Assembly: GCA_002007465.1 (NCBI GenBank)
Contig: LNAC01000862.1
Span: 186,001 to 250,000 of the forward strand
Origin: Ailurus styani
Taxonomy: Eukaryota; Chordata; Mammalia; Carnivora; Ailuridae
Direction: 5' to 3'
Length of the DNA: 64,000 nt
Shown: positions 23,147 to 34,250 of the stretch, piece by piece
Numbering within the stretch: position 1 is the stretch's first letter
Layout of the letters: each line of letters opens with the position of its first letter
Translations under genes and position numbers: made by a program
Notes under the pieces: generated by a model
Told to the model about the DNA's origin: nothing
The model's input: only the letters and a program-made list of their open reading frames with translations
The model's database searches: none

Positions 23147-23696
23147 GTCTTTTGCCCATTTTTTGACATGATTATCTGTTTTTTGGACGTTGAGGTTGAG
23201 AAGTTATTTATAGATCTTGGATATCAGCCCTTTGTCTGTAGTGTCATTTGTGAATACTTCTCCCATTCTGTGGGTTGCCTCTTTGTTTTCTTGACTGTTT
23301 CCTTTGCTGTGCAGAAGCTTTTTATCTTGATGAAGTCATGGGTCTGGAGGAGATTATGCTGAGTGAAATAAGTCAAGCAGAGAAGTCAATTATTATATGG
23401 TTTCACTTATTTGTGGAACTTAAGGAATAAAATGGAGGACTCTAGGGGAAGGAAAGGAAAAGTAAATTGGGGTAAATCTGAAGGGGAGATGAACCATGAG
23501 AGACTGTGGACTCTGAGGAATAAGCTGAGGGTTCTGGAAGGGAGGGGAGAAGGGAGATGGGTGAGCCTGGTGATGGGTATTAAGGCAGACACAGTGTTGC
23601 ATGGAGCACTGGGTGTGGTGCATAAACAATGAGCCTTGGATCACTGAAAAAATAAAAAATATTAAATTAAAAAAACAAAAAAAAAAAACAAAAAAC
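22753..23696 (+). mobile_element. LINE-1 with inverted 5' segment (twin priming)
   Basis: The element has two parts. 22753 to about 23340 is L1 ORF2 C-terminal sequence in minus orientation ('ttgtggacattgctgctatgaac' to 'gctgtgcagaagctttttatcttgatgaagtc'). From about 23341 to 23696 is the L1 3' end in plus orientation ('gagattatgctgagtgaaataagtc' to an A-rich tail). A perfect 16-bp target-site duplication, AAACTTACTTGGAACA, flanks the whole unit at 22737-22752 and 23697-23712, so both halves entered in one event. This is the signature of twin priming during L1 reverse transcription. Confidence 0.95.
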
Positions 23697-24089
23697 AAAC
23701 TTACTTGGAACATTAACTAACATAGACCACATATTGGGACATGAAACACATCTTAAGAAATTTAAAAGAATTGAAATTGTACAAAATGTCTTCTCTAACT
23801 ATAGTGGAATTACACTAGACATCAATGATAGAAAGATAGTTGGAAAAATCTCAGAATACTTGAATATTAAACAGCATCCTTCTAAATAACCCAGGGTCAG
23901 AGAAATCTTTTGAAGGGGGGGATGGTCAAAGAAATCTTAAGAGAAATTTAAAAATATTTTGAACTAAGTAAAAATGAAAATATAACTTAAATTTTGTGAG
24001 ATAGAGCAAGAACAGTGCTTATGGGGAAATTTAGAGCACTGAATGTATATATTAGAAAAGAAAAAGTCTATAATCATAATCCAAGATTT

Positions 24090-24304
24090 TTTTTTTAAGA
24101 TTTATTTGTTTATTTTAGAGAGGGAGAGAGAGAAAGAGAAAGTGGCTGAGAGGGTCAGAGAAAGAGGGAGAGAGATTCTTAAACAGGCTCCACACTCACT
24201 ATGAGCCCAGTTCAGGGCTCCCTCTGACAACTCTGAGATCATGACCTGAGTTGAAACAAGGAATTGGTCACTCGACTGTCTCCAACACCCAGGTGTTCCC
24301 ATAT
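24090..24304 (-). mobile_element. CAN-type SINE (old, diverged)
   Basis: Plus-strand view: 'aagatttatttgtttattttagagaggg...gatcatgacctgagttgaaac...ccaacacccaggtgttccc'. The head region is degraded ('actgtctccaacaccc' in place of 'actgagccaccc'). A 10-bp target-site duplication, TCCAAGATTT, is still perfect at 24080-24089 and 24305-24314. Inserted in the ancient L1 relic. Confidence 0.9.
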
Positions 24305-24455
24305 TCCAAGATTTAACCATGGGAAACTAGGAAAACAAAAGCACAGAAAGCAGTATAATGAAAACTAGAGCAGATATCAGTGAAACTGAAAAGAGGACAT
24401 CAATAAAAAAAATCAATAAAACAAAAAGCTGGCTCTTTGAAAATATCAATATAAT

Positions 24456-25777
24456 GGAGAATAATCCAGCCATGCTAAATGCTGGAAGAGAATTATTTGA
24501 AGAATGGGAGTCAGTGCTAAGCCAATATATAAAGTTTAGTGATTTTGAAGAAAAGTAAGGAAGTTAATATGATTAGAGCTCTACATCATGAGATAGTAAA
24601 TCAAGAGTTAGCTCATATACTGTCTTGTATTTCTAAATAGTAAAGGGTTTGCATTCACTCTAAGGGAAATAGACATTTGAAAATTTAATTAGGAAACCAC
24701 ATGTCTTATTCTACATATTTTTTCAATCATTCTGATAATATTTAAAGAGGTTGTAGATGAGTATATTTAGAAGCCAGTATTTTAGATTTTGCAGAACGTT
24801 ATTTTAAAATAGTGATTTGGATATAAGAGAGGTAAAGAAAAGGTAAAGAGAAACCAGTATCTTCAAGACATAATTTTATGGACTATATACTTTTAGAATT
24901 GCATTAGTCAAAGAATTTGTAAATTCTTAGTTTTGAGATGGACTGTCAAGTTATCAAAATATCCAGTATCAAATAACACTCCAACCAAAAAGATATGATG
25001 GTCAATAAAATTGGTTACCATCTTTTTGTCTTTCACTTTACCCTTAAAAATTTGCTAGCTCTGCTTCCCATAGCTGGTAGTTAAAGGCAAATGTCTCTGA
25101 TTTGAGTTCAATCTCCCCTTAGTCGTAATGCTGTGCTTTTTCTTTGAGAAATTTGTTCAGATACCTGTAATTGCCCTAGTCAACTTGTGTAATAATGTAG
25201 CGCTGCAATTTCATATGCATTCTAACCAGGAGTATATCTTTTCACTTTCATTCAAGTCCTATGAATTCTATCTTCAGAAAACTTCTTCCTCAAGTAGTGT
25301 CAAAACTCAGTGATCCAGGAAAACTGAGAGACTCGTGTCACCCTGAGTGCTTCTTGAGTGTATTTACTAAAATCCATTTCTCATCTGACACAGATACTTC
25401 AGTGGGGTTGGATTGACTCAGATAGAAGATTGAAAATACCAACAATAAATCTAATCCTCTGTTATCTCTACCTGTTATTGTCTGTAGAGCTAATCCTCCT
25501 CGAAAATTCCAATTCAGATTTCATTTAGGTAAAAGAGAGAGAGAGAGAACAGAAATATTCTCATTTTGCAACTTATAAAACTAATTACAGAAACCTGCTG
25601 TGGATTTATATTTGCTATAAAATATAATGAAAAAAAGTTTCAGTCTTCCTTATTGTGCCAAGATAAATCTAAGTTGTATTCACCCAAGGGACTAATGAGC
25701 CTTCAAATTGCATAAAGTATTTTCTTGATAGAACAGAACTGTGCTGAATTGGAAAATAAAACACATTTTCTTTAATG
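24456..25777. other. Unique stretch
   Basis: A short GA run lies near 25534-25550. I see no gene; the frame at 25128-25313 shows no recognisable domain. Confidence 0.5.
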
Positions 25778-25858
25778 CCCCAGTGCCTAGGTCAGGCTTG
25801 GGCAATATGAGGAATTCAGTAAATATTTATTGAGCAAATGTCTACAAGAATGAATAAA
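25778..25858 (+). mobile_element. L2 or MIR 3'-tail relic
   Basis: The phrase 'ccccagtgcctaggtcaggcttgggcaatatgaggaattcagtaaatatttattgagcaaatg' is the decayed terminal motif (consensus 'cagtgcctggcacatagtaggtgctcaataaatatttgttgaatgaatg') shared by L2 and MIR3-type ends. Confidence 0.6.
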
Positions 25859-25924
25859 AATGTAATGTAATGTTTTATTACCCAGTATTATGCACTAGTT
25901 TAAACATGCTCCTTAAATTAAATA

Positions 25925-26140
25925 ACAGTAGAGTTAGCTTAGTGTACTACAGAAAGACTGCTTAGCATAGATCTAAATTCATATCCCAGACCATCCACCA
26001 TAAGAGCCAAGTGACTTTGGGAAAGTTGAATTCTCTGGGCATAATTCTTCCTCTGTAAAACTGTCATAAGAATGTATATTTTCCCTGGTTACTGTGTGCT
26101 TTTAAGATATTGAACGTAAAGTTACTAGTATATCATGGGA
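25925..26140 (+). mobile_element. MIR SINE relic
   Basis: Consensus order is preserved: 'aacagtagagttagcttagtg', 'aaattcatatcccag', 'gccaagtgactttgggaaagttgaattctctggg', 'cctctgtaaaactgtcataagaatg', 'gatattgaacgtaaagttactagtat'. Diverged but almost full length. Confidence 0.82.
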
Positions 26141-26276
26141 GAAAAATAGTTGATAGAATGTATGATTACTTAAAAAATAATTTTAGTGTACTAAAAACCT
26201 AAGATTTTTAATAATAGCTTTATTGAAGTACAGTTATCTACCATACAATTCACTCATTTAAGATGTACAATACATC

Positions 26277-26470
26277 GGGCATCTGGGTGGCTCAGTTGCT
26301 TAAGCGACTGCCTTTGACTCAGGTCATGATCCCGGAGTCCCAGGATCGAGTCCCACATCGGTCTCCCAGCTCTATGGGGAGTACGCTTCTCCTTCTGACC
26401 TTCTCCCCTCTCACACTCTCTCTCAGTCTCTCTCAAATAAATAAATAAAATCTTTAAGAAAAAAAAAGAT
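26277..26470 (+). mobile_element. CAN-type SINE inside L1M
   Basis: Head 'gggcatctgggtggctcagttgcttaagcgactgcc', B-box-like GATCGAGTC intact, tail TAAATAAATAAAATCTTT. It splits an L1M 3'-UTR phrase. ATACATC occurs at 26270-26276 and 26471-26477 as a short target-site duplication. Confidence 0.94.
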
Positions 26471-26659
26471 ATACATCATAATTTTAGTTTATTTGAAGTT
26501 GCACAACACTATTAGTATAGTCAGTTGTAGAATATCTCATCATCTCCCCCAAAAAAGCCAAAGCTATTGGGATTTACTCATCCACCATCTCTCTCCAACC
26601 CCCACAGCCCTAGGAAATTGTTAATCTGCTTTCTTCCTCTTTATATTGTTTATTCTGTG

Positions 26660-26712
26660 TATTATATATTTAAATATGTGTATATATATGTATATATACA
26701 TATATATATATG
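26660..26712. repeat. (TA/TG)n simple repeat in L1M
   Basis: TATATATGTATATATACATATATATATATG tract inside the L1M relic. Confidence 0.8.
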
Positions 26713-27319
26713 AACTCATCTATGTCTTTTGTGACTAATTTCTTTTACTTATCACAGCATTTTTAAAGTTCATCAGATTGTAACTTGTTATTAGTACTTC
26801 TTCTTTATGCCTAAATTGTATTCCATTTTATAAGTGTGTGTGTGTTTATGTATGTATATACCATATTTTATTTATCCATTCTTCAGATGGTGAATATTCA
26901 GATTGATTCTACTTTTTTGGCTATTATGAATAATGTTACTATGAACATTTGTATACATATTTTGTGTGGATTTTTGTTTTCAGTTCTATGAGGCCTATAC
27001 CTAGAAGTGGAATTGCTGGGGCATAAAATAACTCTGTTTAAACTTTGGGAAATTTTTTCAAAGCAGTTGTACAATTTTTCATTTCCACCAGCAGTATGTG
27101 TGAGTTTTGAATTCTCCCTGTTCTCAGCACTGGTTATAATCTGACTTTTTCATTCTAGTGTGTGTGAAGTGGTATCTCATTATGGTTTTTGTTTTGTTTT
27201 GTTGTTTTTTTTCATTATGGTTTTCATTTGCATTTCTGTGGTGGCTGATTGCTTACCACCAAACTTTTATTGCTTTAGAGTTCACTTAACTCTTTGGGTT
27301 AAGTCAGAATGAACTTTTT

Positions 27320-28350
27320 TTTTTCCTTTGTTCATTACCCTTTTTCTTTTTTTAAATTATGTTCAGTTAGCAATTGTGTAGTACATTGTTAGTTTTTTAT
27401 ATAGTGTTCAATGATTCACTAGTTGTGTGAAATACCTAGTGCTCATCACAACACGTGCCCTCCTTAATACCCATCACCGTGCTACCCCATCCCTCCACCC
27501 TCCTCCCCTCTGAAACCCTGTTTTTTTCCTGGGGTCCATAGTCTATCATGGTTCATCTCCCTCTCTGATTTCTCCCCCTTCAGATTGCCCTCCTTTCCGC
27601 TATAGTCTTTCGTGCTATTGCTTATGTTCTACATGTGAATAAAACCATGATAATTGTCTTTTTCTGCTCGACTTACTTCACTTAACTAAATCCCCTCCAG
27701 TTCCATACATGTTGATACAAATGGTGTGTATTTATCCTTTCTGATGGCTGAATAATATTCCATTGTATATATATACCACATCTTCTTTATCCATTTGTCT
27801 GGTTAAGGAGATCTCGCCTCCTTCCACAGTTTGGCTGTTGTAGACATTGCTGCTATGAATGTTGGGGTACATGTGGCCCTTCTTTTCACTACATATGTAT
27901 CTTTGGGGTAAATACCTATAGTGCAATTGCTGGGTCATAGGGTAGCTCTATTTCCAACATCTTGAGGAATCTTCATACTATTTTTCAGAGTGGCTGTACC
28001 ATCTTGCATTCCCATCAATACTGTAAGAGGGTTCCCCTTTCTCCACATCCTCACCAACATTTGTTGTTTCTGTTTTGTTAATTTTTACCATTCTAACTGG
28101 TGTGAGGGTGTATCTCATTGTGTTTATGATTTGTAGTTCCCTGATGGCTAGTGATGTTGAGCATTTTTTCATGTGTCTGTTAGCCATTTGTATGTCTTCT
28201 CTGGAAAAGTGTCTGTTCATGACGTCTGCCCATTTTTTTGACTGGGTTAATTGTTTTTGAGTGTTGAGTTTGAGAAGTTCTTTATAGATCTTGGATATCA
28301 ACCCTTTATCTGTAATGTCATTTGAAAATATCTTATCCCATTTTGTGGGT
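27320..28350 (-). mobile_element. Carnivore LINE-1, 5'-truncated
   Basis: Left edge is the antisense A-tail and 3' UTR ('aaattatgttcagttagcaattg', then 'catcacaacacgtgccctcc'). It continues through 'gaataatattccattgtatatat', 'gacattgctgctatgaatg' and 'ttccccttctccacatcc'-like ORF2 segments to 'cttatcccattttgtgggt' at the right (5') edge. A likely target-site duplication, TGAACTTTTT / TGAACTTCTT, sits at 27310-27319 and 28351-28360. It landed next to or inside the older L1M. Confidence 0.92.
27978..28301 (-). pseudogene. LINE-1 ORF2 C-terminal fragment
   Basis: 107-codon frame with '[20 protein letters not shown]' near residues 28-47, a conserved L1 ORF2 segment downstream of the reverse transcriptase. 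It then frameshifts: '[20 protein letters not shown]' replaces the normal cysteine/tryptophan-rich motif. No catalytic domain. Confidence 0.85.
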
Positions 28351-28360
28351 TGAACTTCTT

Positions 28361-28994
28361 ATACTCTGCTCTAACTGAAGTCAGTTTCCTCAGGGACAGC
28401 TTCATAGCCCACGGGTAACATGGCATGAGAGAGGTAGAACTCTTACTCTGTGATTGTAGGCTGGGTGGAAAGAGGGAGTCTCAGACATCTTAGCTGTTTA
28501 TTCCTGGAGCAGACCTTCTGCAACACAGAGCTGATGTAGATGATAAATGCTGGTGGCCTGCCCTTCTGAGATGTTACTGCAGCCCTTGATTTGGAGCATG
28601 GGGAGAAGGAGCACTGTCTTCTTGGTCACACTCACATAGTCTGGAGCTTCTGGCTTGATGATATGGTATGCTTGCAGGGGTGGTCCAAAACTAGTCATGG
28701 CTCGGGTACTATGGGCTATCACTGTTCTTATGAAATTTAGATTTTCTGCAATATTTTTTTTCTTTATTACATTCCATTAGGATAATTTCTAAAGATTTTA
28801 AATGCTTTCTTTGTTTAGTTTTATCATTTTTACCAGTTGTGATTGTTTCACTGGGAAGCAGAGGCACAGCAAAACCAAGAAGTCATTCCAGAAATTGTCA
28901 TCCAAACCTAGATTATTTTTTCCACAAAAGAATAAATGATTAAAACTATTTAAAGCAGTTAAAATTCATGTCACATACATCATTTACTCTGTCT
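28361..28994. other. Non-L1 stretch with a possible pseudogene
   Basis: More GC-rich than its surroundings up to about 28730. It contains the minus-strand frame at 28498-28722, described separately. The rest is unique AT-rich DNA. Confidence 0.5.
28498..28725 (-). pseudogene. Possible processed-pseudogene remnant, unidentified
   Basis: A 74-codon minus-strand frame with balanced composition and no low-complexity bias, including 'TSFGPPLQAYHIIKPEAPDY' (residues 10-29) and 'HLHQLCVAEGLLQE' at its end. It lies in a locally GC-richer patch bounded on one side by an L1 5' end. I cannot match it to a known protein. It could be a fragment of a retrocopied coding sequence, an exon, or chance. There is no visible splice-site support and no poly-A signal I can assign. 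Confidence 0.25.
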
Positions 28995-29085
28995 TATATA
29001 TATGTGTGTGTGTGTGTGTATATATATATGTGTGTGTGTGTGTGAATATATGTGTGTGTTTGTGTGTGTGTGTGTGTATATATAT
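28995..29085. repeat. Compound (TG)n/(TA)n microsatellite
   Basis: Four TG blocks are separated by TATATA segments. The 60-codon frame starting at 29006 is a translation of this tract. Confidence 0.95.
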
Positions 29086-29689
29086 TTCAAAGACCTGGAT
29101 TTATGCTGATAATATTAAGACAGACGGTGAGTATGTAGAAAAATGTGTTGCTTTATTTTGTATTCTATCTTGTGTAAATATATTTTAAAAACAACAGATA
29201 TAGTTCTTAAAAATCCAAATATTTACTTTTGTGCTCAGCTGTGGCATATAGAGAGCTTGGAAGTCACCACTCCTGTCAGTATAAGAACAAAGTTAGAAAA
29301 ACACAAAATTAATTACTTGTCCTAAATATCATAGAAAACTGAGGTCATCGGGCTAAATGCCACTGTGAAATCTGGAGAGACAGGCACATAAAGAAGGACA
29401 AGGCAGCTGAGATCTGCTACCCAGAGCAAAGTCTTCTGGGGCTATAGAGTAATAGGGACATGGTTGGTAATGCTGGATTGCTAGACACTAAGTGTGCATT
29501 GCAGTGAGAGTAAGAAACTCCTGGGCACCCACTCTTCATATGGCCTCTAAATTTTTTTGGATTTTCCCCTATAGGAACATCATATGTTTGCAAATGCAGG
29601 GAGTAGTGAATAGTTACAAATGGTAGTAGATATTATTATTTTAACTATATCAATAATCACCTTAGATCAATCAAAAGTAAGATAAAATA
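29086..29689. other. Unique stretch
   Basis: I see no gene or named repeat. Confidence 0.5.
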
Positions 29690-31590
29690 TTTTATTTTAC
29701 CTTAATTTGTCCCTTCTTCAGTGGACTTTCTTTATGTAAATCCAAGTTTCTGAATTTGTTTTCCTTTTCTTTGAGATGCATCTTTTCGCATTTCTTACAG
29801 GGCAGGTCTTCTGGTGATGAATTACCTTAGCTTTTTGTTGTTGTTTGTTGTTTGTTTGTTTTGTTGGAGAAAATATTTGTTTCTCATTCACTTTTTTTTT
29901 TATTGGCTCCATTCACTTTTCAAGGATAATTTCAGTGGATATAAAATCCTAGTTTGTGTGTATGAATTTGTGTGTGTTTTCCTTCAACCTTTTAAAAAAT
30001 TAGCCCACTCTCTTTTTGCTGGAATGGTTTCTGATTAGAAATCCACTCTGATTCTTATCTTTGCTCTTCTACCGGCAAGTCCTCTTCACATTTTTTCAAG
30101 ATTTTTATTCTTTCATTGGATGTGGTATTATGACATGCCTTTGTGCAGATTTTTTTTTTTTTTTAGATTTTTGGTATTTGTCTTTCTTGACCTTCTCTGC
30201 GTTTTCTGGATTTGTGGTTTTGTGTATATTATTAATTTGGGTGAGTTATCAGCTAGCATTACTTTACACATTTGTTTTGTTCTTTCTTCTCCTGGTATTC
30301 CAGTTATAAATGTTACCTTTTGAATTGTGTTACAGTTCTTAACTGTTCCATTCTGTTTTATTTTTAATATTTTTTCTCTTTACATTTTAATTTATAAATT
30401 TTCTATTGATATATCTTTAAGCTCATGATTATTTTCTTACTTTGGTCTATTGAGGACCCCATTAAAGGCATTCAACCTTTGTGTTACAGTGTTTTTTTAT
30501 TTCTAGCATTTATTTTTTATTTTTTTTCTTGGTTTTTATCTTCCTGCTTATATTACCAACTTATTCTTCTATCTTGCCTTTTTTTTAGCTTCCTTAACAT
30601 ACTAACCATAGTTATTTTTAATTACTTATCTGATAATTCCAAAATCAGTATCATATATGAGTGGTTTTCATGTTTCCTTTAACTCTTTAAACTATGTTTT
30701 TTCTTGGTTTTTAGCATCACTTGTAATGTTTTTTATTGAAAGCTGAATATTCTGTATAAGATAATAGCAGGTGAGAAAAATAAGCCCTTAGCATGAAGAT
30801 TTGTGTTACTCTGGCTAGGCTTTGTGCTGCGCGTAATGTTTTTTATAGTTATAAGTACCAGGGGTTTCAAACATATTAGTATTCCTTTTTTTTTTCTTTT
30901 GTCTCTCTTACTGTCTTTGAGCTTCACTAAATATTTCTCTTAAGAGAGGATTTTTCTTGAACTCTTTTTATTGAAATCCATTGTTGTTACACTGAAGCCC
31001 TCCTAGCTGGTGATCAGGTATGGGCAAGGAGAAGCATTCTGTAATCCTATGATTAAATCCACCCTTTAGTAGGTCTGTTCCATGACCCATGGCATGGACA
31101 GTGTTTCCTAGGTCCCCCTACCCAGTTCTATAAGACAAGAAGGTTAAGGGGGGCTGCAGTCAGGGAAATGCCTTTCCTCTGTGTCAGATCACACAGAGTG
31201 AAAGTCTTTCCACTGGAGAATAGGCCTTTGGGAGGGAGAACATCATGCGTATATATCACAGTGGTCAATTTTCCTTTCCCCCTGCCAGAGCTATGGGAGA
31301 ATCTTCCCTGGGCTTTTATGTGGGGAGATTCTTCCTGGTAACACCCTCAAAACTTTGGTGAGCATCCTAAGACTATACCTTTTAATTCTCATATTAGTTC
31401 ACCCTTGGCTTCTACTGACTCAAAATTTACTGTGTAAGGTGTTCTACAAGTTCCTGGTTGGAAGCATCTATTTTATTTATGCAGAATCCGCTGAGACATT
31501 CAGGGTTTATCTGGCTGTCCAAGTATTAGGGTGGAATTTTCTCCATAACCTTTTCCCTAATGGGTACAACAAATATAATTGATATTGTTA
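29690..31590 (-). mobile_element. Ancient L1M 5'-half relic (5' UTR, ORF1 region, start of ORF2)
   Basis: Antisense L1M landmarks include 'cagggcaggtcttctggtgatgaatt', 'tttcaaggataatttcagtggatataaaatcctag', 'ttctgattagaaatccactctgattctta' and 'tgtggtattatgacatgcctttgtg', then 'cttctcctggtattccagttataaatg' and 'ttattgaaagctgaatattctg'. Left is the 3' side and right is the 5' side. The T-rich open frames between 29814 and 30682, which look like membrane proteins, are antisense readings of this relic. Confidence 0.78.
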
Positions 31591-31977
31591 GCTCAGACTT
31601 TTTAAAAATTATTTTAAGTGAAGAAGAAACAATATTCAAATTCTTTACATGTCAGAGTTAAAAGTGGAGTTCTCAATAATCACTTTAAATGTGGTTATAC
31701 GATGATCCATTTTAAAAGACAGTGCAGTAAGGAAACATAAGTATTTGTTGTCTCATAGAAACTCATTTTAAATTAGATGCCTAGATTAATAATAGAGAGA
31801 TGAATACAAAAATGCTAAAATAATCCGAGAAAGCTAGAATACGTGTATTAATTTCAGACAAAACAGAGTTCAGATGAAATGAAGACAAATAGAAGCATTA
31901 CATAATGATGAAACGGTGATGTCTCTAAGAAGATATAATAACCTAAAGCATACATGCATCTAAAAAGGATTCCTTAG

Positions 31978-32214
31978 GGGGACCTGGGGGCTCAGTCCTT
32001 TAAGCGTCTGATGCTTGATTTTGGCTCAGGTCATGATCTCAGTCGTGAGATTTATCCCCATGTTGGGCTCCGCACTGGGTGTGGAGCCTGGTTAAGGTAT
32101 TCTCTGTCTTTCTGTTTGCCCCTCCCCCAGCCCACGCATGCTCTCTTTCTCTCTTTCTAAAATAAATAAATCTTTTAAAATTTTTAAAAAATAAATATAA
32201 TAAAACATAAAAAT
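31978..32214 (+). mobile_element. CAN-type SINE (old) in L1M
   Basis: Head 'gggggacctgggggctcagtcctttaagcgtctg', then 'ttgattttggctcaggtcatgatctc'. The B-box region is degenerate (GATTTATCC) and the A-rich tail is long and irregular. Diverged target-site duplication AAAAAGGATTCCTTAG at 31962-31977 and AAAAAGGTTGCCTTAA at 32215-32230. Confidence 0.92.
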
Positions 32215-32542
32215 AAAAAGGTTGCCTTAAGATATATGAAGTAAAAACTGATAAAACTTAATAGAGAAATATAAAATTCCCTATGGTAATTGGAAACTTC
32301 CAACACCCTTCTGTCAGTAACTGATATACAAACAGGCAGAATATTTGTACTTACATAGCAGGAAAGAACAGCGCTATAAAGCAACATAGTATAACTGACA
32401 TTTATAAAATACTCCAACGTCAAAATATGCTTATTTTTAAGTTCACACAAAATATATACAAAGTTAGAACACCTCATGAGTATTAAACATACCTTATTAA
32501 ATTCAAAAGAATAAAAATCATATAAGGTATGTTCTAAAATGT

Positions 32543-32550
32543 TATATATA

Positions 32551-32583
<33 letters not shown>
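32543..32583. repeat. (TA)n tract abutting a SINE tail
   Basis: A TATATA run with one TGTG interruption, directly next to the A/T tail of the minus-strand SINE. It probably arose from the SINE tail or its target site. Confidence 0.88.
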
Positions 32584-32589
<6 letters not shown>

Positions 32590-32769
32590 ATTTATTCATT
32601 TGACAGAGAGAGAGAGAGAGAGAGTGAGAGAGGGAACACAAGCGGGGAGAGTGGGAGAAGCAGGCTTCCCGCTGAGCAGGGAGCTTGATGCGGGGCTGTA
32701 TCCCAGGACCCCAGGATCATGACCTGAGCTGAAGGCAGATGCTTAACAACTGAGCCACCCAGGCACCCC
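32584..32769 (-). mobile_element. CAN-type SINE (older subtype) in L1M
   Basis: Plus-strand view 'attttatttattcatttgacagagagagagag...gggaacacaagcgggg...gatcatgacctgagctgaaggcagatgcttaac...gccacccaggcacccc'. The target-site duplication cannot be read because the left flank is a TA repeat. Confidence 0.93.
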
Positions 32770-33037
32770 TGTATTTTTTAAATTTAGGAATGATCACTTT
32801 ATTTCCATCCAGACAGCTCACCGTAGTACAAAAAATAGTAGAAAGACCCATTTCTTCAGACTCTGGCTTATTTTTTTGTTTATCGTAATACTGGAACAAA
32901 CTAAAAAACAAAAGTATTTTCTATCCCATGTATTATTCATTTATTTCACCGCATATATTAGAAAATAAGAAACCTCTTAAATCAATAACTAGGGTACTAG
33001 AAAAGAAGAATAAATTAGGTCTAAAGGAAGCAGAAGG

Positions 33038-33198
33038 AGATGCTTGTGTGGCTCAGTTGGTTAAGTGTCTGCCTTGAGCTCAGGGTCCTGGGGTTGAACC
33101 CTGCATCCACTTCTCTGTTCAGCGGCAAGTCTGCTTTTCCCTCTCCCTCTGTGATGACTTTCTCCCTCTTAAATAAATAAATAAAATCTTAAAAACAA
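33038..33198 (+). mobile_element. CAN-type SINE with internal deletion, in L1M
   Basis: Head 'gatgcttgtgtggctcagttggttaagtgtctgccttgagctcagggtcctgg': the usual 'ggctcaggtcatgatctc' block is missing, so the copy is about 160 bp. Target-site duplication TAAAGGAAGCAGAAGG near 33022-33037 and TAAAGGAAGACAGAAG near 33199-33214. Confidence 0.92.
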
Positions 33199-34231
33199 TA
33201 AAGGAAGACAGAAGAACAAAAATAACTATTAGAGCAGAAATCTAAGTTTGAAAACACAAAAATAGAGAAAAACAAATCAATGAAACCAAAAACTAGTCTT
33301 TCAAAAGATCAAAAAAGGTGATAAATTTCTAGCCATGGTAACCAAGAAAAAAAAAAGATAAAAATTACCAATATTAGGAATGATACAGGAATCATAACTA
33401 GTAATCCCATGGACATTAAAAAGACACTAAAGAGGTATTACAAATAGCTCTATGTTCAGAAATTTTACAATTTACATGAAGTGGACTAATTCCTTGAAAG
33501 TCACAAGCTATCAAAAGTCACCTAAGTAGAGACATAATCTGAATGCATGTATATCTCTCAAAGAAATCCAATCAATAATTAATAACCTGCCTAAAATTAA
33601 AGCAGTATGCATCATTTTCTGATGAAATCTACCAAACTTTTAAGGATGATTGGATACTAGTTTTCCATAATCTCATTCAGAAAATAGGAGCAGAGTTAAC
33701 ACTTCCTAACTTCATTCAGTGAGGTCAGCATTATCCTAATATCAAACAAAATAAATATATTACAGATAAAGGAAATTGCAAACCATTGTCTCTCATGAAC
33801 AAAGATGAAAAAACCCTTTCAAAATATAAGCAAATCAAATTCAGCAATATATAAAAAAATATATTTTGACATATAATTCATTCCAAGAAAGCAAGGTTGG
33901 TTTAAATTTATAAATCAAACACTGTATTTCATATTAACAGACTAAAAAAAGTGTATAAGTCTATATTATAAAAATATTATTAGCTGCAGAAAAATCATTT
34001 CAACATAATTAGATACCAATTCACAATAAAAGCTGAAAAATAACAAGAGGGAACCTACTTAGCCAAATAAAAGCAATATACAATACACAGCTATGCTTAG
34101 AGCTAGTATCATCTTTAATTATGAGAATATCTGGATGCTTACCCCCAAATATCAAGAAAAGGCAAGAATATCCTCTGTAGTGACTCCTACTTATTGTACT
34201 GAAAATATTAACTAGTTCAAAAGACCCCAAA

Positions 34232-34250
34232 TGTGTGTGTGTGTGTGTGT
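34232..34250. repeat. Short (TG)n tract in L1M
   Basis: About nine TG units inside the ORF2 relic. Confidence 0.85.

Larger units (their letters stand above)
22265..24455 (+). mobile_element. Ancient L1M ORF2 relic hosting three later insertions
   Basis: Old L1 ORF2 sequence appears in three pieces: 22265-22328 ('gaataacatcatcagccaactgg'), 22687-22752 ('gacagcaaaatacacattcttc') and 23713-24455 ('catagaccacatattgggac', then 'aaaagctggctctttgaaaa'). These are consecutive in the L1 ORF2 endonuclease-to-reverse-transcriptase region. They are interrupted by an MLT1-type LTR, a twin-primed L1 and a SINE. Stops and frameshifts are frequent. Confidence 0.85.
26198..27290 (-). mobile_element. Ancient L1 (L1MA/L1MB type) 3' portion
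   Basis: The left edge 'taatagctttattgaagtacagttatctaccatacaattc' is the antisense of the L1M 3' UTR. To the right come 'ctattatgaataatgttac', 'gaattgctggggcataaa', 'catttccaccagcag' and 'ggtatctcattatgg', all antisense ORF2 C-terminal landmarks. No reading frame is intact. It hosts a SINE at its 3' edge and abuts a younger minus-strand L1. Confidence 0.87.

Noticed and set aside
29814..30682. Series of hydrophobic, Phe/Leu-rich frames resembling small membrane proteins
   Set aside because: They are antisense readings of a T-rich ancient L1M 5' region; overlapping frames are open in parallel because of base composition.
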